Below are positions 49,763-62,000 of a DNA stretch of 64,000 nt, piece after piece. This DNA comes from Clavelina lepadiformis (lineage: Eukaryota; Chordata; Ascidiacea; Aplousobranchia; Clavelinidae). The stretch lies in NCBI RefSeq assembly GCF_947623445.1, contig NC_135246.1:13437856-13501855 (forward strand). The letters are read 5' to 3'. A program made the position numbers and the translations under genes. The notes beneath the pieces are model-generated. The model was not told where the DNA came from, made no database searches, and was given only the letters and a program-made list of their open reading frames with translations. The number at the start of each line of letters is the position of its first letter. The stretch's first letter is position 1.

Positions 49763-52476
49763 GTAAAATCACAATGGTTATTGTACGCAATTTCAATAAA
49801 AGCGCCTTGTCTTAAATGGGGAACCAAAGTATCTATGTATACTCTATATAGGATTGTTTGAGAACCGAGTGAAGTTTCTATGAGCCGTATTTACTTGAAT
49901 AGAAGGCGCGGCTAATATCTTTTTATTATAGCGTTTTGTGCGGGTTCTAACGGAAGGTGCATTCCATGTTAGGCCGAAATAATTTTGTTTGCTGATTGCT
50001 GCATTCACGAAAATTACCATGCTGTTAATCATATTTAGGTTGTACGTACAATAGTTACGTTCACAATACCACAAATATCCTTTGTTGGTAAGATCACGTC
50101 GTCATACTTCCAAGTCGTATGCTTCTGGGCTTTTAGCAGGATAGTTTTTAAACTTGAAGAACTTGTTGTTAGAACTTGATCAATTCAATAGCCAATAATA
50201 ACCAGCTTAAGACCTAAAGGCTATACTTACAGGTAGGTAAAATTTGATGAATGGTGTCAGACAGTCAGTGAGCCATAAACAAATCTATGTCATGCTATTT
50301 GAATTTCCAATGCGGAAATGTAAGCTGTGCATAACAGAATTCGTTTGTTATGCAAAATTCTGCTGAATAGTCCGTCAAATTTAATCTATAAGAGGGACGT
50401 ATGCTTAAGTGTCATATTTTAAAAACATATTGAAAATCAGGCTGTTATTAATGCCGTTTCTAACTACTATACGCACACAAGTAATTAGTTGGCAATTAGC
50501 TTTGTTGCTACAACAGTCCCGCCTAAACAGACGTGACATGCATGGCCTGCAGTTAATTGAAATACTAAGACACGGAAGTATATGTGTGAAAATGACGGGC
50601 CGCGTCATTTCAAGTGACCCAACAAATTTTAACTGTTGCAATGTAGACTGTAGAACACTAAGCTGTAAAGTTTGCAAACAATTAGGCTATATGGGTGTTT
50701 TATGGCATGCTGGTGAAAGTATCGCTCGCAGTTTTAATGTTTTATGACTTTTTACTACCTGTAATCGAACAGTTATGCTCCACCGCAGCAGAAATAGAAA
50801 AACCGGTAGGTTTGAAAACACCGTTTTGGCTGTTCATACCGAGTAAAATTAAAATGTTTTTACATTAAAAATACAAAAAGTGATAAATATAAAACCGAAG
50901 CTGATCTTATTAAGCAAAGTCGGATGTACTTTCAAGAGGTAACGCTGCTCCGCTTTTACAAACGCGTTGTTATTTTTACGAGAAAGGACTTCAGGTGTTT
51001 CGTCAACCACTTAACTTACAGGACTTTACCATAGACTAAACCAAACAATAGCCACGTGTACAGGATAAAAGCAGTCGGCTGAAAGGTTGGTTGTTTGTAA
51101 CGAACAGCAGTCAGTTGTACTTATACTTTGAAACTACCTTAATTAGTGTCTCTTCTGCTCATCAAAACCTACACAATATTAATCTTATGTTTGAACGGAC
51201 GACCAAAAGAGCCTTCCCCAGTCTGCTTATTGAGTTCTCATTAACACCGCAAAAATAAGAATGCGAGTTCTTTGGGTTTTGTAAACAAAGGTTTCAAATA
51301 TAACAAACCATTTTGTGTCGTTAAAGTACTAAAAATCACAAGTATATGATTATAAAGAAGATCACTGATGTATGCGTGTTTAAACTGCAGTGACATACAT
51401 AGTGGTTCATGCATATTAATTCCTAATATCAGACAGTAACCGTTATATATAGTCCTAGCAACACTGCTGCTCTTTCTGTTTCCCGATTTTGAGATATCAG
51501 TGTTACGCTGCATTGCGTAACATTACTCTGTTATTTTAATGCTATCGTACCATATCCTGTTACAAAAACTCTTTATGGGAAGTGCAATCAATCAAATGCT
51601 TATTTTAACAAGGGGTTTATTTTACCAAAAGGACAGGTAAGTAAGGTATGTTTAGGGAACTCTTTTGTAATAATTGAAATCCACACGATGACGCCAGGTC
51701 ACATGTGCTTGTGTTGTTTTATACAATTTATAGGGTTGAATCAAACTTTTCTATAATATGAGATATATTGGGCATTTTGCTTTCTTTTTTGTGTAAATTC
51801 AGTTATTTCTGAAAAAAAATTGCTTTTGTTTCTAAACAAAGTTTTACGCATTGAACATTACCGGATGACCATGACAACCGTCAGCAGTATTCTCAATAGG
51901 CTGGCCACACAATATTCATCAACCATCAGTTTGCTACTTTACACCACTTATAGCGAATCATCAACAACAAGACTTTAACTTGATTTAGGCTACTTTTCTA
52001 TACATGGCAAACTATGTCCTAAATATAGCCTATGCTACAGAATTCATAATAAAACATACAAGTAGAAAACACTGCTCAGATCACGACAAGGGAGAGCTAT
52101 ATACATTTTTTAATGTAGCCTAAGCGCAATTAGCATATGTTTTGATAAACCATTGGCTTGTTAGTGTTTGTGATTCATGCATACTTCTTCAAAAACAGCA
52201 AATATTTACAAAATATATAAACTTTGTTTGTAAAATAATGTTTGCGCGGAAGATTGGTTAACACGAACATGTGTGGTGCTTGGCAACATCCAATCAACAA
52301 AGTCAAGTATCATCACTTAGTCAATACTGTTTCATTTACTGAGTGTTGAAATGATTTTACGCAACAAGCTAAGAATAACAAATGGAGCTTCAAGTATTTA
52401 AGGCGATCAAATAGACTACTGAAAGCTTACTTCGACTTTGGATATCGTTGTTTGGCTACCCTTGCTCTCTCTAAAA
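49763..52476. other. Intergenic, no gene supported
   Basis: Open frames on both strands over 50405-50747 overlap each other and lack splice signals or recognisable content. Confidence 0.45.
52395..52403 (+). promoter_or_regulatory. TATA-like element of the Cys-rich peptide gene
   Basis: TATTTAAGG about 75 nt upstream of the start codon, at a spacing compatible with a short 5'UTR. Confidence 0.35.
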
Positions 52477-53063
52477 ATGAAGTTCTGCGTCTTGATCTTA
52501 TTGGCTTGCATCGCCGTAAGTATTTGTAAAGGATAGGATTTGTTTGCATTTTAGTCTATTTTTCTGCTACTTTTTCTTATTTTTCATTCAAAATTTAGAA
52601 ATTCTTTTTTATCATATTCTGGAAAAGCCGGCTGCTAAAAATAAACTATGAGAACGATATGAAGCTTGTTGTTTAATACCTAAGCTACTTTTTTCATTTG
52701 TATAACAATTTAATTTACAGACTACATTTAAAAATTGCGTTGAAATAAAGTATGATTTTTGTAAATGATTAAACGATATGTTTTTATTTGCAGGGATGCT
52801 ACAGCTTTCCATGCTCCTACACTCCTCAAGTTGTCCCACATACAACTATCGATTGCCAGCAAGTCTTCGACGAAATTAAAAAATGCATCAACATTCCTGC
52901 TGTTAAGTGCGTCACTGCTCAACCTGTTCATTTTGCTTCTTGCATCACCCCCGTTCAGCACACCCCCGTTCAGCTTGCTTCTTGCGTTACCCCCGTCAAG
53001 GTCAGCAACTGCTTTTACCACCACGTCTATAGCACTCCTGTTGTTTCTGCCATTCATTGCTAA
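52477..53063 (+). CDS. Secreted Cys-rich peptide, family unknown
   Basis: Exon 1 (52477-52515) encodes MKFCVLILLACIA, most of a signal peptide; exon 2 (52794-53063) encodes the rest. Together they give 102 residues with a phase-0 GTAAGT intron. The mature part of about 89 residues has nine cysteines and ends in Cys. It carries a repeated motif: FASCITPVQ, HTPVQ, LASCVTPVK, then STPVV. Acidic residues are few (DE around FDEIKKC), and it is rich in Val, Pro, Thr and His. The odd cysteine number suggests either a free thiol or an intermolecular disulphide. Two AATAAA signals (53117 and 53127) follow the stop. I do not recognise the family. It may be a lineage-specific secreted or structural peptide; no function is assigned. 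Confidence 0.75.
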
Positions 53064-53116
53064 GATGCAGCGTGATAAGACACAACACAGTGATTACGGT
53101 GTTTCATTAGAATGCT

Positions 53117-53132
53117 AATAAAACCAAATAAA
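53117..53132 (+). terminator. Polyadenylation signals of the Cys-rich peptide gene
   Basis: AATAAA at 53117-53122 and again at 53127-53132, about 55-65 nt after the stop codon. Confidence 0.75.
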
Positions 53133-55743
53133 TGACCTAACATGCAGTGCAAATTTTTCCAGTCATTCAGTAACAGGATAGATCTGAGTTGCTTGTAAAA
53201 AGTCTACGGCTATGAATACTACATTACAAATTACAGTAGGCCTACGTTAATTTACTACTAGAAATTACTTTATTTCCACTGCGTTTTGTACCAGTGATAT
53301 GTGGTGTGGTATGTTTTTGAACAAAGGAAAACGCCATAAGAGTGTTAGGCCTATTTATCTTGCGACTAGCCGCTTGGAGAATATTTCGGGAAAAAATAGT
53401 TTTATAATAAGCAGGATTAGGACCCTCGAAAGTCAATTAAATAATTTATAGGCAATGACAACCTTGGCAAGCCATTTAGCAAAATGGAAATAAGATCGAT
53501 TTCAGTCAACCTATATAGTGTTTGGTCTGGTTCATACAAACGTGTCGCACTAGTTAGGTATATACTAGTTAGATATATAGATAGACAATAATTAAGTAGA
53601 ATTAACAAAAAAATCTGCTCAATTGGCACAAGAAGCAGAAATAAATTGTCTTTTCCATTTTTATTCCAACCAAAGCACTACGCAGCAAACAACAAAAACT
53701 TTTAAAGTAAAATTTAGGAATGATTTGGCTGAACCAGTAAAAGAGATAAAGATCATCATTAATATGCACGTGCTTTAAAATGTCACCAACAACAATCATA
53801 AGCTGTTTTTATTTCTTTAACCTAGTAAACATTGTTTATATTACTTAATATAGCAAGTATATAAACTTTTATAAAGGTTAGCCCACTCTTTTTGAAGGTT
53901 AACTGGCGAGTTTTTCTTAGCTTTCTTTTGTCAGATTTGATTCTACAAGGCTACACAGAGTTAAATTGGGAAGAAATCATTTGTCGTCTTAAGCTAGCAT
54001 GACATTTTCCCTATCATGAGTACAATTTGACATGACCATCATATCGGGTCTTCCTCACTGCTGGTTGTGGTTATTCTGAATCAAGGGTATCTTACAAGAT
54101 GTTTTTTGAGACAAAATCGACCACAAACATTGCTTTTCTTTATTGTGTAGGGTAATGCGTTATTAACTTATTATAACATAGTTCATTGCAATCGCTAGTT
54201 TGTAGGCCTATACGCCATAGTCGGTGTGTCCACTATTCATCACATAATACCTTAGTTGAAGGGAATGTATAGGCATAATTTCCTAAGGGCAATATTATAC
54301 TTTTTTGTTTGATTCTTATACTGTTAATGTTTTAATACACTAGTGGGCCTCAAAATTGTGCCCTTTTTTGGTCACGGATAGGGTATTCCGGTCCCTACAA
54401 TGGACTTTCTTTTGGGCGGTTTTCTTGTCTCTTTGGTCAAACCAACGATATATCGTTGGTCAAACCATGTCACTTTAAGTTTTTATTTCAGCTGTTAATA
54501 TCGGTGTTTGTTAGGGAACGTGTCTTCTGCGTTTTCCAATAGTGTAGATGTTATGTTGTTTGCGTTGTTATTTGTTTCGTGTTATTTTGGTTTTAAACTC
54601 GTTAGACTTAGAAACTATATTATGGGTTTGGTGGACATGCTAACCTACCATCTTATAGCACAATTCTATTATAAGTTTATAACCATTTTGCATGTTTTAA
54701 GCTCTTTGGTTTTGCCACTTTTTCCTGCTCGTTATCGGTAACAGTTAATGGTAAAAATATGCATTACAATATAACAGAATACACTCGCTCAAGTCCCATT
54801 TACCCAGCTAGTCTTTGACAAAGTTTCGATTGTCACAATTTTTTTTTGCGACCCTGCCTCCACAACAATGAAAAATAAACCATTATAGACATCATATAAA
54901 ATTACAATGTACTATGGGGAATAAGAATTTACTGCAAATCACGTGCAAAAAGTGCTACAAAAACCAAAGGTTATGGTAATGAATATATGAACAGTTTTGC
55001 CATAGTTTTCGTGGCTAGCATTATCATAAAAAATTGAATAACAATAATTAACAAGAGTAAACAACAAATTTCCAAAAAAATTTAGCATTCAGCAGACAAC
55101 AAACATTAAGAAATAGGCTAGAAGTTAATGTTATTGTGTTATAAGTACGCTAGACTGTAAACTATAGGTTAAGCTAAATGTCTATAATGGTTAGAACTTA
55201 GAAGTAGTTTAATAACTAATCAACTAATAGTTTAACAACCCCGAACAATTAACAGCTAAAAATAAATGACGTAATACCAATAGATGATAGTATAACTGCG
55301 ACTGAAGCATGCGCATTGCACACGCAAATGAGTTCGTTACCTTTCCCAGTTACCGATGGTGTTTCATAATCAGAAAACTTTACCAGTGCTTAGCGTATAC
55401 ATCGCAATCTGTACATAGGCTAGGCCAAGAACAAATAATAGTTGACTTTTAACATCGTGATGCATTGTAGCATTAGTACGTAATTTATATGAACATTGGG
55501 TTTTGTGCACCCATCAGTCCTTACTGTCAATCTGCATCAAAAGAGTAAGATTAACACTGGAATTAGTAAAAGCATTTGAACAAGAGCTGAAGGGGGAACA
55601 TCGATAAGACCAAGAGCGTATAGGAAAAATCTAAACTAGCACTGTTTCACCGGAACAAATCAAGCGTTTGAAACTATTTTTCAAAGTTCCTTGTAAACCT
55701 AACTTAATTGTTATAATATAGCAATCTAAACCTAACCTAAATC

Positions 55744-55778
55744 GGGTCTAGTATACAAGTGCACAACCAGAAGACGTA
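55744..55778 (+). repeat. Solo terminal sequence of the 46-668 fold-back family
   Basis: GTATACAAGTGCACAACCAG followed by a GACGT match is identical over at least 20 bases to the left end at about 51-70. A partner right end was not found nearby. Confidence 0.7.
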
Positions 55779-56005
55779 TGGTGAAATAGTCACTTTAAAA
55801 AATATATCCTAACTCTACTGAAAAGTTTGTAGTTTGTGCTCTTCTACTTGTAAGACATAGTGATAGAGATGGAAAAATTGCTTGAAAACAATCTTAAAAG
55901 ATCTACTTTTTGGATGAGTAATTGTTTCATTACCTAGGCACTTATCCAAATTTAGTATGAGATAATTTTATATTTGAAGGCAAATGGCAAGTATAGCATA
56001 AAAAT

Positions 56006-59000
56006 ATGGTTAACTTAAATCTGTATGCGGTCTGCTGGTTCTTACTCTCTATCGTAGAGGTTGTATTTTGTCAAGAAATCTTGGGTTGTGGAGGCTTTGT
56101 TAAGTCTGATGTGTCAATTGACTTCACTCAAATTGAGGTAAGTTTTTTCCTAGGTGCTAATTAAAGCTGTGCTGGTCGTTGCAGATAAAGGCAACTAAAA
56201 AGCACATTTGCTTAGGTAAAGTGTTTAGTTATCTTTCAATTCATGTTATACTTGTGGCTTTTGTGATGTGAAGTTTACATGCATTTGTGCCATTTTTACA
56301 AGCATTTCATTAAAGACTTCAAAGTATTGTGTTGGTCACCACTCATCATTGAACAAAATACTTAGCATTTAGATACCTACTGCCACATTTTTAGCCAATT
56401 AGCTTATTTAGTGGAAGTCGATTAAGGTATAGATAATTAGATATTCTTACATTCTGTGATGAACCAGTGAGTAGATGAAGTTTTCTTAAACGAAAACTAC
56501 TAATGTGACACAATTTTTGCTGACTAACTGAAACGTTATGCTTTTTGAATTGAATAGCGATTTTGCATGAACATATTTTTGCAAAATTTTGTGTTTATGT
56601 ACACTACCTTATCCAATTGTCTCCTCGTATGTCGTTTCGTTATGTTAGCTTTAAATATTTTAGCAAACAATAAAAGTCAGCAGCTTTTTATAAACAAATA
56701 CAAGTATATATAAATACAGTTACGTCAGTTTTCAGTCATTACGTCCATCTTCTTTTTTGTTTCAAAAATTTAGATACAACTTTTCACTTATGAAGGAATG
56801 TTGAAGTATCAGACTGAGTGTGCTCCTAACAATGGATACTTTATGGTTCCTTTTGTAGAGAAGGTCTGTGAAGCTAACAGTTTTTGTTGATATATATATA
56901 TATATATATAATTATCAAATATAAGGCACTACTGGTAAATGTAGAACTTTATAGTCTGCCTATGTTTCATTAACCCATTTGGGTTAACTTCATCATGGCA
57001 ATGGGAATAAAATTTCAATTTGGCGAAAATATATAGAATAATTGTCCAGATGAAGTTAACTCGAATGGGTTAATGAAACATAGGCCGACTATAAAGTTCT
57101 GTATTCAACTGTAGTGCCTTATAATTGATGACTATTATGCCTGGTGGCAACCGTGGTATATGTAGATATATAATGTTTGCAAATGTTATTTCACACTAAA
57201 GTAATGAAAAGTAAACCTATGGGTCATGTAGTTTTAAACTTCTATGAGTAACTGTATGGTTGGTTTATTTTTGGCATAATTGCTATTTTTTGATTTAAAA
57301 TGATTAAGAAATTGGATATGCTTTATGGTATTTGTCTTTATATTGCTTTTCAATTTAGGGAAACTTTATTTTGAAAATTGATCCTCCAAAAGGTTGGCTG
57401 TTTGGTAAGCAATTACTATTTACACTGATTCAGGAATATTGTTCAATTAATGAGAAAAAGTTTTGACGACTTTCACGTCTTTTAAATTATTGCATGCCTT
57501 GACGGAAATTGTATAGTATCATTCAATTGCTATAAGAATTTGCAAAATGACAGCATTTTTTGTGATTTTAATCATATATACACAGGAACAGTATGATTGT
57601 TTTATGTACTGTATTATTGGCAAATGCAGTGGCTATAGGTAAAAGCAAAATTGTTGTTTTAGAACCGATGTCAGTTGACCTTAGTGTAGATGGTGTTAAT
57701 GATGACTGCACCAAAGGCAAGGACATCAATTTTGTTTTTAAAGGGTTTGCTGTATCTGGGCAGGTAATCTTTTGGCATTTTTTAGAAAATAATATCGTGT
57801 TTTAAGTGAAATGTTGCACTAACTAGTGTAGTGAAATTTACTATGATTTAAATTGTTGTTTTACATTATGGAAGATATAAAATTTGCATCCTGTTTAGAA
57901 TTGCTGTTTAAAATGTTTCATATTTGTAGGTATCCAGTATTGGAACTGGTAATTCAGGGCCAGAAGGTGTAATTGTTAAGCTAAAAGCATCAGACTCAAA
58001 CAAAGTAATAGATTCAACAGAAACAATCATCAGTGGAACATTTCACTTTGATGGTGTTCCACCTGGTCAATATGTCATCACTGCATCACATGAAACATTC
58101 TTGTTTAGCAAGGTTTGTACCAATGTACCATGCTTATTTGTTAACATGACAGTAACTTTTAACAAAAAATGTGTAACTATGAGCTTGGTTTTGTTGGTAG
58201 TTGGCGATGCAAAACTTTTATAATTTGTTCGTACACTGCAGCATGAATCGCTACTCGTAACATCATGCAACTCCAGCAGTTCCCATCTTTGTTACCTCTG
58301 CTTGCTTTATTAATATTAACTCCAAATCACACTGAAACTACTTTTATGCTAGAAGAATCTTTTGAGAGTGTAGTTATTTCAATTGTAAATTGTAGCATTA
58401 AATATAATATAAATTATACAAACACAAATATAGAGGTTAGGTCTGTGCAGTCAATGTTGGAGTTGGTGAAATTGTCCTGACTCCTACTTCAATTGATTAT
58501 ATTAACATCTCAGGGAAACAAAACAATATCTTGGTGTCAGTGAAGGTTTTTGCAGCCCCCCCCCCCCCTGTAGCCCTGATACATAATTTTAATCGACAGT
58601 TAACTTACAGTAGAACTAAAACCAAAATTCACCTAATTAGCCATCTATCCCTTGGTGCCTACCTAGCTAGCATAGCGAATTTTACAATGATTTAAATAGT
58701 TGTTTAACATTCTGAACTAATAAGGATATAGAAGTTGCATATATTCTTTGACATTGTTCACAATCCTTATTCCTCACTAATGTAACACAACCTGCTTGTG
58801 CATCACAATGTAGGTATGTCATCATATGGATCCATTATTTTGTGATTTTATGCTGCTTTTATCAGTTTTACTTAGTGGAAGCTCCTATATAAAGGACAAA
58901 TCTTTGGCAAAGGCAAAGCAATCAAAGATATTGAATTCCTTCAAGATTGCATTCTGAACTCCACATTATTGTGCACCAATCCAAATTGTGTCTCCTGCTT

Positions 59001-62000
59001 GCATTCTTTTTTTCCAGAAGTTCAGTTTGAAAAAATAGGGTTCTCAAAATTGTGTAGGCCTATTCTTATTCACATGTTGTTTGCCTAATTCCCCACTTTT
59101 TCTGTGCCCCTTGAGTCGGCAAATTCTACTGGACATCATAGATCCAAAAGATTTTGCATTTTGGCTATATATAATTTATGGCGTCTTTTAATAAAGGCTT
59201 ATTCACACTTTTTTAAGCTCTAAAATTGTTTCAAGTTTAAAGGTTTGTGCTGCACCCCCAGGTTTAGCTTAACGGCAGTTGTTGTGCTTGTAGTTGTAAA
59301 AGTTGGATTGATTTTACCTTTTAGGTTAACTCAGTGATTTATTTGTGTAGCAAAGCACTACTATAACTGTTACAAATGGAAACGCAAAGTGCAAAGAAGA
59401 TCTTGTTGTTTCTGGTTATGACATTAGAGGGAAAGTATCAGTTCAGTCACTTCCCGTTACTGGGGTCGAATTGCTTCTATTTACGAAGTCAAAGTTATCA
59501 AAAGAGGTTGGTGATGTATGCAAAACAAATCATATTGTTTTAACAAATTTGTGGCATTGTCATGTGTGCACCACACATTTATGTTGTGTCATTACATGCA
59601 CTTTTAAGTATGCAACTTACTATTATGTCCCTTTATGATAACTTATTTTTAAAAAGTAGGCTTTTTTTCTGGTAATTTTCAGTACTTACAAATATTATAC
59701 ACAAAAGTATTATGCAATAAACCATACAGCAGAAGACAGTTATATTGTCTGTGTTTCACAGATCACAGATTGCAACAAGCAAAAGCCAGCTTCTGCTAGT
59801 CATATCATTTGCCAAGGATACCCAGTGTTTCTATGCACTGCCACCTCAGGGGGAGAGTACAGCTTTCCCAACCTTCCACCTGCAGACTATGCAATCATAC
59901 CTTATCATAAAGGGGAACGAATGCAGTGAGAAAATGTTTCGTTATTATAGAAAGAGTTTTCCATCCAATAGCCAGTTCTAACGGATTCTTTGTACTATCA
60001 AGTACATAGTTATCATTTTAAAATATGAGTTTTGCTTGTAAGCAATTGGCTACAATTATGTTGCTTCAGTATTCATTTATTTTTTGTGCTTTGATAAATT
60101 GAATATCGTTAGTAGTTCATGTAAAATATTTTTGATTTGAACTAGATTTGAAATTGAACCGAACATACTGAAAGTAAGTGTGAAGAACAACCACATTGTC
60201 AAAGGCACTGACTTCACCGTCACTGGTTATTCAGTTCAGGGACGAATTTTGCATGTGGTTGGTGGTAAACCAGTGGAAGGTGAAATATTTATGCCTAAAA
60301 AGAAGTTATGTGAAATAATATAAACATGTTTGAATTGTCTATGTTTAAAAATTGGCCATAACATTTGTTTATATGCATGTAACTTATATATAATATATAA
60401 ATTCAAAATTATATTTGAGGATGACATTCAGTGGCTTGTGTTTTACTTATTTACAGGTGCAATGATAATGATCAATGGCAAGCAGCAGGATGTCACCAAC
60501 AGTGAAGGATATTATACAGTGAGGCACAAGCATTCAGGTTCTGCCTCCGGTTAGTACAGTCTAACCGTCTACACATTCTACCTATTATTCTACATATTTT
60601 ACATATTACATTACATTTTTGCGTTGGTCGCCGTCTTCATTGCATTTAAGTGGAAACAGTTTGAAATAAATAGTGTTGCGACTCCTATATATCCACTATA
60701 CTGCATATGGTATAGGCTACGGCAGGGGTCGGGAACCTTGTTGGCTAAGGAAGCCATGAAAGCTACATATTTTTAATTGTATTTCCGCTAGAGCCATATA
60801 ATATTTTTCAAAGCTTAATGCAACTAACGTGTGTATTTTAAGCAAAACTAACAATTTTAGACAACGGTAAATGTCTGAATTTACTCTTTAAAAACATGCT
60901 TCTTACTGTTAATGCCACTTACAATTACAGTAAAAGTTTTATTCGTAACAATTGTGTTAAAAAATGCCAGCTTAGATTTATCTGCGAGTCAGATGCTGTC
61001 ATCAAAAGAGCCACATGTAGCTCGCGAGCCATAGGTTCCCGACCTCTGGTTTACACCATTGGACGCAATATGGCAAAGGATGTCAAGTTTAATAATTATC
61101 AAAGAGTACAGAATATTGCAATATTTCTCTTTTTGATTTTGTAGGTGCTGTACTAGAGGTTACTGTTAAAAAAGAAGATATGACATTTCCCACAACTAAG
61201 GTATGAGTTACCAGCAGTTATTTTGTAATCTTTAGTGTTTGACAGAGTTGCATGATTTATTTCTTGCAAATATGCAAATATTTTGTTTAGGTTAAGGTTG
61301 ATCCAGATACTCCCATTCTACCAACAATTGTAGCAAATGCCTTTTCTGTTTGTGGTAATGTTGAAATTTCTGAAAAACTTTCACCAAGTTTTACTCCGGA
61401 ACTGTTGGCTATGGAAATTTCACCAGAAGGAAAAAGTCAAAATGCCCAGAAAGCTTACTTGAACAAAGATGCTCGATTTTGTTTCATGAAGTCACCAGGT
61501 ATTCAAAACAGTTGGATTCTTTTGTAGGCAGAAAAAATAAATATAACAAAGTCACGGAAATTCATAACCGTTTAAAATGTTCGTAATAAAAGTATTGAAA
61601 TACTGGAAACTTGTATCTAACACTTTTATAACAAAAAAATGATCTACTAAATAGTGTTGTGACTGAAAACTTGCCTATTTTATTGTACACCATTTGACTT
61701 TTCGTGGTTTAGGTGAGTACAATCTGAGAGCCAAAATACCTAAAGTAATTGAAGAACAAGGTTTGGTGATACACCCGGCTATCGCTAAGGTATAAATTCT
61801 CTACTATTTTTCAAACTACAAACTTTTTTGCCATTTTCACTACTTCTTTCATTTCATATGAGGTTTCTGAGGAAAGACGTTGCTATGCATGTTTACAATT
61901 TTCTTGAGCCTTAATAGCTTATTTCTGTTTAATTTTGAAGGTCAGTTTCACCAATTCACCAGTGAAGGGCATTCTATTTAAACAATTTCAAGCTAGTTTT

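Larger units (their letters stand above)
53064..56005. other. Intergenic, no gene supported
   Basis: Holds a perfect 20-bp palindrome at 54441-54460 and a diverged repeat at about 54660-54745 shared with 46880-46960. It also holds the terminal sequence of the 46-668 fold-back family at 55744-55778. Confidence 0.45.

Noticed and set aside
50405-50747. Long frames on both strands
   Set aside because: Mutually overlapping antisense frames without splice signals; most likely chance.
57593-57662. Met-initiated start for NOMO exon 4
   Set aside because: The frame is open upstream by chance; the acceptor before 57663 restores the conserved Phe-Glu-Pro junction with exon 3.
60896-61144. 82-residue plus-strand frame
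   Set aside because: It lies mostly within the hAT-type element in NOMO intron 9 and runs into the next acceptor.
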